Of a stretch of 64,000 nt of DNA, positions 12,200 to 25,110 are shown piece by piece (position 1 is the stretch's first letter; every line of letters begins with the position of its first letter). Origin of the DNA: Medicago truncatula (Eukaryota; Streptophyta; Magnoliopsida; Fabales; Fabaceae); assembly GCF_003473485.1 (NCBI RefSeq), contig NC_053048.1, forward strand, positions 10,353,501-10,417,500, in the 5' to 3' direction. The notes beneath the pieces were generated by a model, which saw only the letters and a list, made by a program, of their open reading frames with translations, ran no database searches and was not told the DNA's origin. A program made the position numbers and the translations under genes.

Positions 12200-12600
12200 C
12201 TTATCATGCTCAAACAAATCATTTTCTTTTTAGAAGTGAATCTTTTCTCCTCAATTATTACAATTGTTGCAGGTTTGACCCTAATTTAGATTATTGACTT
12301 CAAAAATAATGATGTTGACAATTTTTTGATCCTTTGAGTATCCACAATATCAACTTCTGTTTAAAAACAATTGAATTATCCCCTTCACTCCCATTATCAT
12401 GCTCACAAAATAGTATTTTTTTTCTTTTTTTGAGGGAGAATAGTTTTCTTTTTTAAAAGTGAATCTATTCTCCCTCAAGTATCTCACTTGTAGTAGGTTT
12501 GATCATAATCTAGATTATTGGCTTGAAAAATTATGATGTTACAATTTTTTTAACCTTCGAATATCCAATTATCAACTTTTGTTAATTTTTTTTTTTAAAG
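12200..12600. repeat. diverged tandem duplication, unit about 200-230 bp
   Basis: Blocks such as AAGTGAATCTTTTCTCC then TAGATTATTGACTTC (first copy, about 12230-12300) recur as AAGTGAATCTATTCTCC then TAGATTATTGGCTTG (about 12460-12530), each followed by ATGATGTT and a poly-T run. Confidence 0.6.
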
Positions 12601-12775
12601 AAGTCACTTTATCCCTTTTTTTTTTTTTTTTTTTGAAAGCGGTCATGATTTTCAAACTTAAGTTATTTGATAACATGGTTCATAACTTATCTTTTTGTAA
12701 CCGGTCTTGCCAACCGATGTTCTCGGAGCAATGGTTAAAATATCTACAAATAGAAATTTTGTTTTAAAAATATAA

Positions 12776-13149
12776 GGGTTAATAGTGTTTTACCATCTGT
12801 AATATAGGTCATTCCAATTTTTTTCCTGTAAAATTTTCTTTTTGGATTCCGTCCTTGTAATTTGAAGTTTTTTTATTTTGGACCTTCATAAATTTTGACC
12901 GTACAAAATCGATGATATGGCAGGGGAGTAAACCGAAATTTGCTCAAATTAACAGGGGGTAAACCAAAATTTTCTCAAATTGCAGGGGGTAAACCGAAAT
13001 TTCCTCAAATTACAAGGGGAAATTTTTTTCATGAAGGTCTAAAACCAAAAAAATCTTCAAATTACAAGGACGATATCCAAAAAAAAATATTTTACAAAGG
13101 GAAAAACCGAAAATGATATATATTACAGGGGGTAAAACACTATTAATCC
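12776..13149. mobile_element. foldback element with about 100-bp arms
   Basis: The left arm starts GGGTTAATAGTGTTTTACC, and the right arm ends GGTAAAACACTATTAATCC, its inverse. Complementarity continues inward through the GGATTCCGTCCTTGTAATTTG region. The centre has three direct repeats of a unit like GGGGGTAAACCGAAATTT. No coding region is present. Confidence 0.75.
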
Positions 13150-13366
13150 AAAATATAAAATGTTATTTTTGATCAAATAATTATTACACAATTTTTTTTT
13201 TTATAAAAACATCATTGGGGTACTAGTTATCATTCTCCATATATAATTTAATTTTGACACGTTGGTATATTGAATGTAATGTTGTTAAAAAAATTTCAGA
13301 TCGTCTTTTTGTGATTGAAAAAAAAAATTGAGATTTTTTTTTTAAGGAAAACTAGATTGTGATTAA

Positions 13367-14037
13367 GGGGGATGTATTGGAATATGATTCTGATGGATTT
13401 TAAAAGACTTTTTAATTATGAAAAAGTCTTGTGATATTCAATCAAAACTCTTTGCAATTTAAAAAAAGTCTTGTGGTATTTAATCAAGACTCTTTGCCAT
13501 TTTAAAAAAGTCTTTGAGGTATTCAATCAAGATTTTTCATCACTTAAAAAAAGTCTTGTGGTATTCAAAATCATTCAAATTTTGAAGGATTGTTTAATAA
13601 ATTAAATTTTGATGGATTTTGTGGGATTTTCTAGTGAAATTTTAGCATGAAAAAGTATTTCATAAAAACATGAGATTTGTTAGGATTGTTTTTCTTTTAA
13701 AATTTTACTCTCTCTCTTCTCTTCCTCTCTCTTCTCTCCCTTCTCTCTCTCCTCTCTCCCTCTCTCTATCTTTCATAAAAATAAAAATAAAAAATAAGAG
13801 TTTATATTGAGAATATTATGATAAAGAGTGTGTTCTAATAATTTCTTTTCAACGAGTTTTTAAGAATTCATAAAATCTTTTGAAATCTTATAAATTCATA
13901 ATATCATTTCCAATCCTTTAAAATCTTGTGATGTAAATCCATTGAAATCCAAATTGTAGATCCTGATAGTCTTTTAAAATCCTTGAGACTTTTTTAAGCA
14001 AAAATTATCCTTTAAAATCCTAGTCTAATACACCCCC
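13367..14037. mobile_element. MITE with GGGGGTGTATTRGA ends and internal tandem repeats
   Basis: Left end GGGGGATGTATTGGA and right end inverse TCTAATACACCCCC. The interior holds about four direct repeats of a unit of roughly 50 bp (AAAAAGTCTTGTGGTATTCA-type, 13420-13575) and a CT-rich microsatellite at 13708-13770. There is no coding capacity. Confidence 0.65.
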
Positions 14038-14156
14038 AAAGATTGCAACAAATATAATACTTAAATAATCAAACAGATCAATTCAAAAAAGAAAAAGGAG
14101 ACTATTTTCGTCATTTTTTTTTTTTAACAAACAAAATGGATTATCTACTATTAACT

Positions 14157-15182
14157 AAGGATGTTCGCGGTGCGGTTTGGTTCGGTTTTGAGCATAAAAG
14201 TCATCTAAACCGCGATATAAAAAAACATGCTGTTTGGTTTGATTCGGTTGATTTTTAAAAAGTCATTCAAACCAAACCAAACCAAACCAAACCAACGTGA
14301 CTTGGATTGGTTCAGTTGGTACAATTTATCGCGAGATAAAAAAATATATTACATTAACTCTAATATTGCCAACTTGTTACAAAATAAACATGGGACATTT
14401 TATTTTGCTGTTTAGATGATAAAATATGACTATACATGAATGCATAGATCCCAAACTTTTATTTTCAATACCAACAATATATTGTTCTGCCCTTAATATA
14501 ATCATGTATTACCTGTGTCATAAACTGGTAGAACACACCACCAAAGTTATATGGCTGATCAAAATAGGTAAAATTATAACGAACCAGATTAAAATCAAAC
14601 ACAACTTATGTCAAAAATCAAATATGGCTGATCGAAGCACAATTAAACAAAAATATCATGGAATCATTGTCACTCATTACTCATAAGAGGAAACAAAACA
14701 AGTGTATAAAGTTACATAAAAATTATAAAGTCACTCATCACAACATATATACACAATGCATAAAGTTACATACAAATTATAACTAACCAGGTTAAATTCA
14801 AACAAAACTTATATCAAAATAGGTAAAATTAAGAAGAAACAAATTATTGGGAAGAAAAGGAAACAAATTCATCATTGGAAATGAATTGAAGGAGATGGAA
14901 AGGAATTAGAATCAAACCTGATGGTGCAACAATGGAAAAATCAAATCAAAAAAGATTATTCTTGGGCTATGTAATTGGGCCGGTACAAGTTTAAGTAATA
15001 TTGATTATTCTTGCGGTTTGGTTTGGTTGCTGAGATGCAAATCGCAAACCGAACTGAACTGTGCGGTTCAGTGCAAAAGTCATCCGAATTCATCCGAACC
15101 AAGTGCGGTTTTTTGCGGTTTCGGTTTGGATTGGTTTGGTTTGCGGTTTCTATTGGGTTGGTTCGGTTTTGAAAACCCCAAC
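14157..15182. mobile_element. probable non-autonomous element rich in CGGTTTGGTT
   Basis: Both ends are composed of short repeats of GGTTTGGTT and GGTTCGGTT, with related blocks GCAAAAGTCATCCGAA and GCATAAAAGTCATCTAAA near the two ends. The AT-rich interior has no domain. Ends and target duplication are not fixed. Confidence 0.4.
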
Positions 15183-15248
15183 TATTAACAAAACAATCTT
15201 CTCAGCGCAAGATGTACCGAAGAGACTATCAAAAGTACAAACAGTTTG

Positions 15249-15790
15249 TCACAATAATAACAACAGTGCTAGTAGATGCTCAAACACATTAGGGGGCTCG
15301 ACCAGCACAACCGAGTGCCATAAAAAAGTAAAATTTTTAGCTTTCAACCACCATAATGAATAAGACTTTACTTTGTATAGTAACTGAAAGCTAGGACATT
15401 CCTGATTCTTGAATAACCTATTATTGCGTTCGTTGCACAAAACCCAAATACACAAGAGCCAAATGATTTGAAGGAACGAGCGTCGCACTTTCATTCCACC
15501 TGTGTAATAAGTAAATTGGGTGAAGTGATCAGAAATAACCTGAGTATCGACCCCATCAAAACCAATCCACACTCACACCAACGGTCAAATGGACGCCAGA
15601 GATGGACACGTGAGAAACAAATGTGTTAAGCATCTTCAACATGATCACACCCAGCTACACATAACCGTGCATCTGCTGAAAAGATACCACAGAAAGCCAA
15701 ATTTAATTTTGTTGGTAGTTTATCACGTAGTAGCCTCCATCCAAATTAAATCCATGCTTGGTTGAACCTTTGCATACTCCCGGGACGTCA
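15249..15790 (-). mobile_element. LINE ORF2 C-terminal fragment (zf-RVT)
   Basis: The minus strand encodes WRLLRDKLPTKLNL, then a zinc-binding block SADARLCVAGCDHVEDA followed by a stop. After that an open stretch contains ARRSFLQ-like VRRSFLQIIWLLCIWVLCNE and RNNRLFKNQ. This is the 3' end of a plant L1 ORF2. It carries stop codons and is inactive. Confidence 0.8.
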
Positions 15791-16999
15791 TTGTGACAAT
15801 AGAGCACCAAATGTTCAATTAATTTTCCATTTTATAAATTTTTTTTAAGGATATTTTGAGATGAATTCGGATAACTTTTGCACTGAACCGTACGGTATAA
15901 GGGAAATATTGTCAACTTAAAAATTCATTTTATAAGTCATTATTTTACCAAATAGTAAGTCATTTTATTTTTACAGGAGCCGAATAAGTCATCTTATTAA
16001 TTGCTTAATAAATATGATGATAATTTATGGATGTTGACGTTATCACGAGGAACACGCTTCATATCTTTTTGGGTACAACGACACGCTTCGTTTTGTTTTG
16101 TTTTTCTGAGAGATTCCCGTCACACACAAAACAAAAGCACGTTTTTTTTAACCCTAGTAAAATACTAGTATAGTTTATTTTGTACCAAAAAAACAAAATA
16201 AAATTTTCTTTTAAGTCTTGTTAGAGCATCTATAATACTACCTTAAGACTTAAGAGTGATTGTTTATATTTTCCATATGCTATTTATTGCTGATTCAAGA
16301 AAAAGATGTATAATAAATAGGGGCATGTATGTAAATAAATAATTAATGTAGTTGAAAATAGCAAATAGGTCTTATAAAAAGGGACAATTTTTTTTTTTCA
16401 AAAAGATCTTATAATTAGGGACGGAGGTACTAATTTTTAAGTACTTAACTGAATCTCATTTGTATACATTATTTATTTATAATGTTTTAATAAAAGTACT
16501 TATTAAAGATTTAATGACTCCAATGGTAATAAACTAAAAAAATATTTAAATAAATCCACCAATATGTACTTTAATACGTGCATTTAGAAAATAGATAAAA
16601 AGAAATTGAAATTAGCAAGAATCACTTAAGTTTTAGATGGTGAGACCAACTTTAATCTACTTTCTTTTCTATTTTAATCGTGGGACTCGTTAGTTGCTGA
16701 AGAGAGAGAGGGTATTTATATAGTTGTCGTAACTAATAGGTACTGCTCATGTTTGTCTTCCTTCGATGAAGGTCCTTAATAGGTTGAGGTCATTAGAGCA
16801 TCTCCAATGAGAGTTCTTTACTTATTACTACCCATGTCCCTGTATATAAGACCATTTTACTAAAATTACGGGAATTAAGAAAATTGATATTTGTATTAAA
16901 GTTGTTTGTAATTATTATGGTTTTTACAATTTTATCCAGTAATAAACATCGAGGTCGTTTGTGGGTGATTCATTGTAGTTATTCTCAACAAACATAACT
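15791..16999. other. intergenic, MITE debris
   Basis: No gene seen. GGGACGGAGGTAC near 16420 and CCCATGTCCCTGTATATAAG near 16830 look like ends of decayed Stowaway/mariner-type MITEs. Confidence 0.4.
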
Positions 17000-17131
17000 T
17001 GCCAGACATACATTTTTAAAGATGAGCTTGATTCCCCTCCTTCGGCAAAGCCTACAACGATGGTGTTTAGGGTATGTTGCTCCTGGATGTTTTAGTTTGG
17101 TTCAGGATCTCTGTCTTTCGTGCCTATCGCC

Positions 17132-17668
17132 TAGGCATGGCAATGGGGCGGGGTGGGAACGGGTTTTACCTTCCCCATCCCCATACCCGATTCTCATATA
17201 CTTACCTGTTACCCTACCCATACCCAACAGGGATGAGAAATTGAATCTCATCCTCGTCCCCGACGGGTTCGGGTATCCCCACCCCATCCCTATCCCCGTA
17301 TCGAATAATTTTTTTGATAAAAAATAGAAGTTTTTTTGCATCCCCAAGAGCAACGTTGTAAATACATTATCCAACGATATGCTCACTTTAACATTTGTTA
17401 GGCGGAATGATTTAGTTGATCATTTAATTATCAATGGTAGTTTTTTATTAACATGACATATCAACATAAAGTAATTTTTTACATTTGGGACGGTTATGGG
17501 TATGGGTTCGGGGTGGGTACCTATATACCCGTTACCCGTTCCATACCCGTGTTTTGAAATCGGGGAAAACCCATACCCATACCCAAACCCAGTCAAAACG
17601 GGGAAAACCCGTCAAATTGGGTTTGGTTCGGGCGGGTAACCGCGGGTATGGGTTTTGTTGCCATGCCT
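17132..17668. mobile_element. hAT-like non-autonomous element in the gypsy gag region
   Basis: Ends TAGGCATGGCAATGGGG and TTTTGTTGCCATGCCT are inverse repeats of the same general type as the 10871-11494 element, and the subterminal regions are rich in GGGTATGGG/CCCATACCC. I could not find a convincing 8-bp duplication. Confidence 0.65.
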
Positions 17669-18812
17669 CGCTTGTTCTCCTCTAAAATCACGATATTCGT
17701 CCTGATTTCTTTTGATGTAGCCTCTCAAATGACCATTCTAGATCAACCTTTCAATTTCTCTCTTCAAATTGATGGAGTCATCAGTGGTGTGTCCTTTGAT
17801 CCTATGGTATTTTCACAATCCTTCTGGATTTGACCCCATCATCGTTGCATTTGATACTGGAGGATCCCTGACTATCTTTTAATGGTAAACTTCATGGAAG
17901 ATTTGCTCCATCCTGACTATCTTTCTGGTGTCCTCCTCTCATTTATTTTGAATGTCCCTCTGTCTCGAACTGGGGGCGGACAATAATTCCTTATCTGGTC
18001 TTAAATAATATTACTTTCTTTCGTGTCTTTGGCCTTCTTCTCAACGTTGTTCTCCTCGCCTTTGATATAACATTCCACCCTCGAGATTATTTCTTCCATC
18101 GAATCTGCAGGTTTTGGGCAAGGGATTCGTTGAACTGGCCCACCCTCAAGCCATATTAAAACAACCTTGATTGTTGCATCATTAAAACAAGTGATATACA
18201 CACACAGAGGCTCATTTTGTCCCTGCCAGATATTGAAGAGGTTGGCAGTGGATATTTTAAGATGTTTACTGGCCGAGAATTGATGGATCAACTTTCGTAT
18301 CATGTCTTGGTATCCTACGACAGAAAATCGGGAAAGTTTCATATGCCATCGCGAGGTGGCCTCCTTGAGGGTTCTTGACAACAGTTTGCACTTGAGTGAT
18401 TATGTGGCTCCGATGATCGCCATTAGGGCATTGAATTTAATGATATGCTCTAATGGATTGCTTCATCCATCAAAGGAGAACAACAATGGTGCTTTGAAGT
18501 TATTTGGAATGAAGGCGTTCCAAATTTCAGCTAACAGAGGTTAAGGTCTAGCTCCTTCGTCTCCTCTTGATGGTTCTCACCATGACTGAGCTCTTGTTGT
18601 TGCTGCTGAATTGTGGTCATGGAATCATGCAAGGCTTTGTTTTGTTGTTGCAATTGTTCTAATTGGATTTGCATCGCCGCCACAACGTATGGGTCTATGT
18701 TTGCTCTTCCCAAACCATCCATCATTCTTGAAACAACCATAAAGGTTTTAGGTTTGGTAAGTGCGGTCTAGGTTAATTTTACCGAGGCCCTACGGTGGGC
18801 GCCAAATGCACT

Positions 18813-19164
18813 TGCAGTGAGTACAATATGAAAGCCCAACGATAAAGGAACTAAACGATTAGGGTTTTTCTGTATCAGAATAGGTAATGCCTTGAGAATG
18901 ATCCCAATGTTGTTATTTACAGCTCTCTTTGGCCTTTTTTCATAACAACCTTTGCATGCACATTCGATCAATTACCTGTAGCGAAGCGCGCGCATGTCTT
19001 ATCTTATCCGAATGTTCCGCCTAAAGGTTTCAGCGTCATATGTTTTGGCGACTATTGAGGATAAGGTGGAACAGGTTTCCTTCAAATGTTTAGGCGACAT
19101 CCTTATTATGGGCTCCTTGTCCCCATCCTAAAATATGACGTTCTAAGTCATAGCAGATGTTACA
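18813..19164 (-). repeat. LTR of the gypsy-like element
   Basis: The minus strand begins TGTAACATCTGC and ends CTCACTGCA, about 352 bp, directly upstream of the primer-binding-like GGCGCCCACCG. Confidence 0.6.
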
Positions 19165-20308
19165 AATAAAATCAACTCAATTAATCATTTCATTAAAAAC
19201 TACATACAATCTAAATACGACAATTAAAATTAGACGAAAATAGTACAATTTATTTCCCTTTTAAAACGTGTACTTTCTCTCAATTTTGTCTTATAAATAA
19301 ATGAAAGTAAATAACAGTCTTTATTTTTTCATTGATAAGTAATAAATAGTCGTATATGTTTGTGATATTTGTCCTATTAGTACTTAAGGTTCCGTCAAAT
19401 ATGTGTCATTGGTCCATAACAATTTGTCTATATAAAATAATTAAAGATGATAAAGACAAATCAAAATCAAATAGTATGATCCGTAGTAGTAAATGACATA
19501 ACTTACACTACCAAAAAAAATGACATAACTTCACACACGAAATTAATATTAATATTTTACTCAATATGAAAACAAAAAGTCACTAAATTAAATTAAATCA
19601 AATGATTAAAATATTTGTACAAAATTTCCACTAGCGATTTGGTTTGGCATGATAGTATTGACTTAGGATCTTAGAGTGTGTTTATCCTCAATGTTTTATA
19701 TTCAATTTCGACAATATCAATAGATGAACTAGTTTAACTTATTAAAAAATGAAAAATAAAATTAAAACTAACGAACATTCGTAAACTTAACTCAATTGAT
19801 AGAGACATTAGATACTATACATATAAATCACTATTCGAACTCAAACACTCTTTAGAGATCGGGGTCGAATTCAAACATTTTCAAACACTTTTTTTATTAA
19901 GCAGTATAGTGGCTGAAACTTAGAGATTTTATACATGGAGAAGTGAAATATTTGGGGTTCGAACTCCAACCATACATACATCTACGAGCTAAACTTACAG
20001 GGACGAATTCATTCACTTTAAAGTGAATATGAATTAGATTACTTTAAATAATAAAATAAAAACCAATGATTAAAATATTTGTACAAAATTTCCACAAGAT
20101 TATAGTTTTTTATTTTTATATCTATAATAAGATCTTAATGAGGAAAAAAACAATCATCGCCAGCTCATATACAAATCCCTCTTTTCTGCCCCTCCCTCCC
20201 TCCCTCCCTCCCTTCAATCAATATCCAACCCTTTTATTACAGATCAAAATCTTCATCATCTTCACAAAACACAAAAACTTTGTAAATTGATTGAACAATC
20301 TTTGAAAA
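19165..20308. other. upstream region of the NFD4-like gene
   Basis: No gene. A tRNA-like SINE remnant with B-box GGTTCGAACTCC lies at about 19903-19990. A CCCT microsatellite is at 20193-20212 in the probable 5' leader. A TATA-like TTTTTATATCTATAATAAG lies near 20112, about 200 bp before the start codon. Confidence 0.45.
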
Positions 20309-23300
20309 ATGAGTACATTAAAAGAGAAATTTGTAACCCTATACAAAAGTAGATGGTTTGTTTTTGTAGGAGCAATGTGGTTACAATCATGGGCTGGTAT
20401 AGGATATTTATTTGGAAGCATATCACCAGTTATAAAAAGTTCATTAAATTATAATCAAAAACAACTTGCTATGTTAGGTGTTGCAAAAGACCTTGGTGAT
20501 TGTGTTGGTTTTTTAACTGGTGTTTTGTGTGAAATTTTACCTATTTGGGCTGCGTTATTTATTGGAGCTTCTTTGAATCTTGTTGGTTATGGCTGGGTTT
20601 GGCTTATTGTTACTAGTAAAGTTCCTGTTCTTCCTTTATGGGCTGTAAGTTTTTTTTTTTTTTTTTTTACTTTTTTTTTGGAATTTTTTGGATGATTGAA
20701 TTTATTTTTTGTGTTTAAAGTTTGACTCTTTTTTTGTTGGGGTTTGTTTCTGTTACTTTCAATCATAAGATAGTAACTATCTGTTATTTATTTGTTTGTT
20801 TCATTCATTTTTTGATAAATTTTGTTGCTTCATTCATCATCAAATTAGTATTTATTGTACAATTTTGATTATTTGAAATTTTGATTTTTTGTTTTTTAGT
20901 AATTAATTTCATGTGGTTCCAAATTTTTTGTGTAACTGATTTTTTGAGTATGTTTGGATTTACTATGAATTTCGTGAAATCACGGTGACAGCGTGATTTT
21001 GTTGAGTATGTAACTTTTGCCAAAATCACGATGGTGGTGGTACACTATCGTGATTCTGTCAAACTCATTGTCAAACCAAATAAGCACATAACATAATCTC
21101 TTTTTCTTCTCGTTAAAATGAGTTTTTCCAGTTTTTTTGGTTGATCATTCATGGGTTTTATGTCTACCTAATTCTACTATATATGAAAATGCAACTTTTT
21201 CATTAAAGAAACTTTAGGACCATAATATCTGGAATAAAGGGTTGTTTTGTTTCTTCAATATGGAAAAAGAAGGGACTTTAAATCTAACAGTGACAGGAAG
21301 GTTACTTTACAGACAAATCCACTTAAATGAATATTCCATTTCTCTTTTCTGAATTTTGGCATGTGAAATTTTTCCATCACTTTTTTTTCTTTCTACATGA
21401 TGGTAACAAATAGATGTATATTCTTTTTTATGCTTTTGACTGTTTCACCTTACAATTACTATTACTTTACCAGTGTAATGATTTACAGCATACTGAAGAA
21501 GAAGAAAAAAAATGAAAGAATGGTTTAATATACTTTAGATTTTGAAAATTTTCCCTCCAGATGTAATGGTATACATGTTGCAACAATTTGTATCTTAAGC
21601 TGACTAAAAACTTTTATAATTAATTGATTTTAACTTTACTCAATTTGGTTGTTGGCTGTGTCTGTTAGCTGTCTCCCATGTGATCATGTGACATGATGCT
21701 AAATCTTGGTCACAATTTACAGAATTAATCTTGTTTTGGATTATGCTGCACTGCTTTTCTTTTTCAAGTGTTTTTTTGGTTAACTGAACTCGAGAATTGA
21801 TTATTGATTATGTAATAAATTTTAATTACTGTCCAAGATTCCTTGAGAAAGTTTTGATTTAATATGTCACACTTGGCAACATAGTACCTAAAAGTTGTAT
21901 CTTGGTTCTACTTTATGTTTGGACTCGAGTAGTGCCCCCATATAATAATGGCGGATGCTAACAAATTTTGGGGAAGGCTGCTGATCTAGGCATGTGCAGT
22001 TTTGGTTTTGGTCTTGGTTTTAGATGTAGTTTGGCGGTTGGGCAAAATATTCAAAATAAGGATTTTGAATTTGTTTAACCTGATCACATGAACGTAGTGT
22101 TATTAAATAGAGGCCATAGCAGAATGGCGTGGTGGATTTCGTTACAGCCACCACATGCAATTTGTTAAGCGTCACTTTCTTCAGCGATGCTATAAGTTGA
22201 AATCCCTTGTTTTAAAATAAAGATTGAGTTTGCTAGACTTGAACAAGAAGGTAGTGTTCGTGGCCACGATAGAATGGCGTGGTGGATTTCGTGCTGGCTG
22301 CCATAGGCAGTTTGTGAAGCACCATTTTCCATGGGGTGCCGTAATTCGCAATCCCATGTTTCAAAATGAAGATTTTAAGTTTGTTTGACCTGAGCACATA
22401 AAAGTAGTGTTGTTAATTAGCAACTATGATGGAATGGTGTGGCATATTTTGTGCCAGTCTCCATATAATTTGTGTAGTGTAGCATCACTCACATGGTAGC
22501 GCCGTAAGTCACAATCCCATTTTTATATTCCGGAATTGCATCCATCTGCCATCTGCCAATGACAACATTGCAGGTAAAACCCTAATACAAGAAAGCTGGG
22601 GAGAGACCCTTATCCAGTTATCCCCTATGAAACACTGACTTAGACATGAAGACTAGACACAACATTGACATGTAGACATTGATAATAATTTAACAAAATA
22701 TTAGTGATTGTATATATAACCACATGTGTCAGTGTTGTGTCAAACACTGACACGGGTCGGACACTGGCCACTCCTTCAATCTGAGGTCTTGGTGCTGCCA
22801 GGTTGTCCCTAGTACTGATTTCTTATAGTTGATGTCTCCTAAAGATCAAAAGTTAGTTAATACCCACCAGTCTCATTGATGTGTCAAGGTGTTGTAAGTG
22901 TATATTTGAGGACAATGTAATCGTCATTATATAATAACCTATTAACCATATACATATACATCTTTATTACATTAAGAGGTGTCTTTTAATATATTTATGT
23001 ACCTTGTTCAAGTTATATGATTAGTTGTTATTGGTGTGCAGATGTGTATTCTTATATTTGTGGGAACAAACGGTGAAACCTACTTCAACACAGTTTCTTT
23101 GGTTTCTTGTGTTCAAAATTTCCCGAAAAGCCGGGGTCCCGTGGTTGGAATTCTAAAGGGCTTTGCTGGATTGAGTGGTGCAATATTGACTCAAATATAT
23201 GCAGTTATCCATTCCCCTGATCACGCATCATTAATATTCATGGTTGCTGTTGGTCCAGCATTGGTAGGAATAGGTCTTATGTTCATTGTTAGACCGGTCG

Positions 23301-25110
23301 GAGGTCACAAACAAGTGCGGCCGTCGGATGGAAAATCTTTCACATTTGTTTATGGTGTATGTCTCTTGTTGGCTGCTTATTTGATGGGAGTTATGGTTGT
23401 TCAAGATTTAGTTGATCTGAGTGAAACTGTTATCACAATTTTTACTATCATCCTCTTTCTGATCCTCATTGTTCCAATTATAATTCCATTGTCATTAACT
23501 TTCGGCTCTGCGGAAAAAACTCTAGAGGAAGAAGCACTTCTCCCAGAAACACCAGGACAATCTCAAAATTATTCAGATGAAGTAATATTAAGTGAGTTGG
23601 AAGATGAGAAGCCTAAGGAAGTGGACTTGCTCCCTGCGTCGGAAAGGCAGAAACGTATAGCGCAATTACAATCAAGACTGCTGCAAGCGGCTGCAGAAGG
23701 AGCTGTGAGGGTTAAGAGAAGGAGAGGACCACATAGAGGAGAAGATTTTACCTTGATGCAAGCTTTGATTAAAGCAGATTTTTGGCTTCTATTCATTTCC
23801 ATGGTCTTGGGTTCTGGATCTGGGTTGACTGTAATTGACAATCTCGGTCAGATGAGCCAGTCTTTGGGATATGACAATGCACATATTTTCGTCTCCATGA
23901 TCAGTATTTGGAACTTTCTTGGACGTGTTGGTGGAGGCTACATATCTGAGATTGTTGTCAAGTAAGAAGCAGTTCATTCACACACTGATTAAATATTTAT
24001 AGCTTGTTTTGTTTCAGATAATGTTTTTTATTAAATATTTATTGCATGTTTTGTTTCAGATAATGTTTTTTATTAAATGTTTATTGCATGTTTTCACCTG
24101 TTTCTTGTTTCTGAAGTTCTATAGTGGAAACCATGAAAACTTTCTTTGTATTGTTCAGTGTTACCTATACAAAACTTTGAAACAAGAAACAAAGTGAAAC
24201 ATGATGTGACATTTTTCTATTTAAAACTAAAAACAGAAAGAAAATTGATTGAGACCTTAGGTTGGCTTTATAGGTTCAGTGTAGATTGGCTTATTTGAGC
24301 TTATTTACGAGCATAAACACTTATGAGGTTGTTTGGGAGAGCTTATAGAAACAGCTGATGACATGTTTATAAGCTGTCTCAACTTATTTCCTTAAGCTCT
24401 CTAGGATGGCTTATGATAAGAGCTCATAACCTATATATAAAAACAGTTTGATTATATTTTATCTTTTGTTATAGAAGTAGCTTATACATACAAACTTATT
24501 TGATAAGCGCTTGATTAAGCTGTTTATCCAGAAGGCCATAATCTTATCAAGATTTCTAACATAGTTTTTTTAATTCCAATGTGTTTTACTGAGCAGGGAT
24601 CATACATTTCCAAGACCAGCTGCATTAGCTGTATTTCAACTAGTTATGACTGTTGGTCATCTTTTCATTGGCATGGGATGGCCAGGTTCAATGTACGTTG
24701 GCACTTTATTAGTTGGACTTGGTTACGGTGCTCATTGGGCGGTTGTTCCAGCTACAGCCTCTGAATTATTTGGCTTAAGAAACTTTGGTGCATTATACAA
24801 TTTCATCACTCTAGCAAACCCTGTTGGAACTCTTGTCTTCTCTAGTCTCATTGCTAGTAGGATCTATGATTATGAAGCAGAGAAACAAGCTCATGGTGGC
24901 CAACACCTGAATATAGCATCGTTCGTATCTAGTGCGCTTAATGTTGGTGATGCGCCAAAGTGCGAAGGTTCCATATGCTTCTTCCTGACATCCACTATCA
25001 TGGCAGGATTATGCATTGTTGCGGCAGGGTTAAGCATGTTTCTCGTGTTCCGAACAAGGATTGTTTATGCTAGCTTGTATGGAAAATCTTCTATGCGAAG
25101 CCTTCGATGA
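20309..25110 (+). CDS. NFD4-like / nodulin-like major facilitator transporter
   Basis: Three exons, 20309-20644, 23042-23961 and 24597-25110, join in frame to 589 residues. Donors are GTAAGT and GTAAGA; acceptors are GTGCAG and GAGCAG. The N-terminal half is the Nodulin-like domain (RWFVFVGAMWLQSWAGIGYL, then GVAKDLGDCVGFLTG), and the exon 1-2 joint reads LPLWAMCILIFVGTNGETYF, characteristic of the NUCLEAR FUSION DEFECTIVE 4 group. A hydrophilic loop (about residues 270-350 with RRRGPHRGEDFTL) precedes the second membrane half (GSGSGLTVIDNLGQMSQSLG, IGMGWPGSMYVGTLLVGLGY). About 12 membrane segments are expected. The substrate is unknown; relatives are membrane transporters. All frames are open, so it is probably functional. 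Confidence 0.93.
22052..22530. repeat. three diverged tandem copies in NFD4-like intron 1
   Basis: A unit of about 155 bp is present three times. Each carries AATGGYGTGGYGGATTTCGT or a variant, a GCAGTTTGTGAAG-like block, then GCAATCCCATGTTTCAAAAT or a variant. Copies start near 22052, 22214 and 22365. Confidence 0.65.
24255..24545. mobile_element. MITE-like repeat in NFD4-like intron 2
   Basis: A block rich in GCTTATTT, AGCTTATAGAAACAGCT and ATAAGCTGT motifs, resembling in inverse orientation the element at 61198-61460. It lies between the second and third coding exons and does not disturb the splice sites. Confidence 0.5.

Larger units (their letters stand above)
17000..19164 (-). mobile_element. 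5' part of a Ty3/gypsy-like LTR retrotransposon (LTR, PBS, gag)
   Basis: Minus-strand order: LTR (19164-18813), primer-binding-like GGCGCCCACCGTAGG (about 18803-18789), gag start MVVSRMMDGLGRANIDPYVV at 18740, a glutamine-rich segment, then the gag domain (LSRFSVVGYQDMIRKLIHQF, ECYIKGEENN). A spacer follows with a GHTTDDSINLKREIERLI-like block near 17800-17740. An hAT-like insertion (17132-17668) interrupts it, and a segment near 17060-17000 reads NTIVVGFAEGGES, typical of the region before the protease. Stops and frameshifts are present and nothing beyond is recognisable, so the copy is truncated and dead. Confidence 0.75.

Noticed and set aside
15061..15363. Plus-strand 100-codon frame
   Set aside because: It crosses CGGTTTGG repeats and runs antisense to the LINE fragment; no domain.
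22000..22540. Direct repeats as a CRISPR-like array
   Set aside because: Units are long, adjacent and diverged without unique spacers, and the sequence is plant nuclear.
23569..23977. Minus-strand frames inside the NFD4-like gene
   Set aside because: Antisense shadows of coding exon 2.
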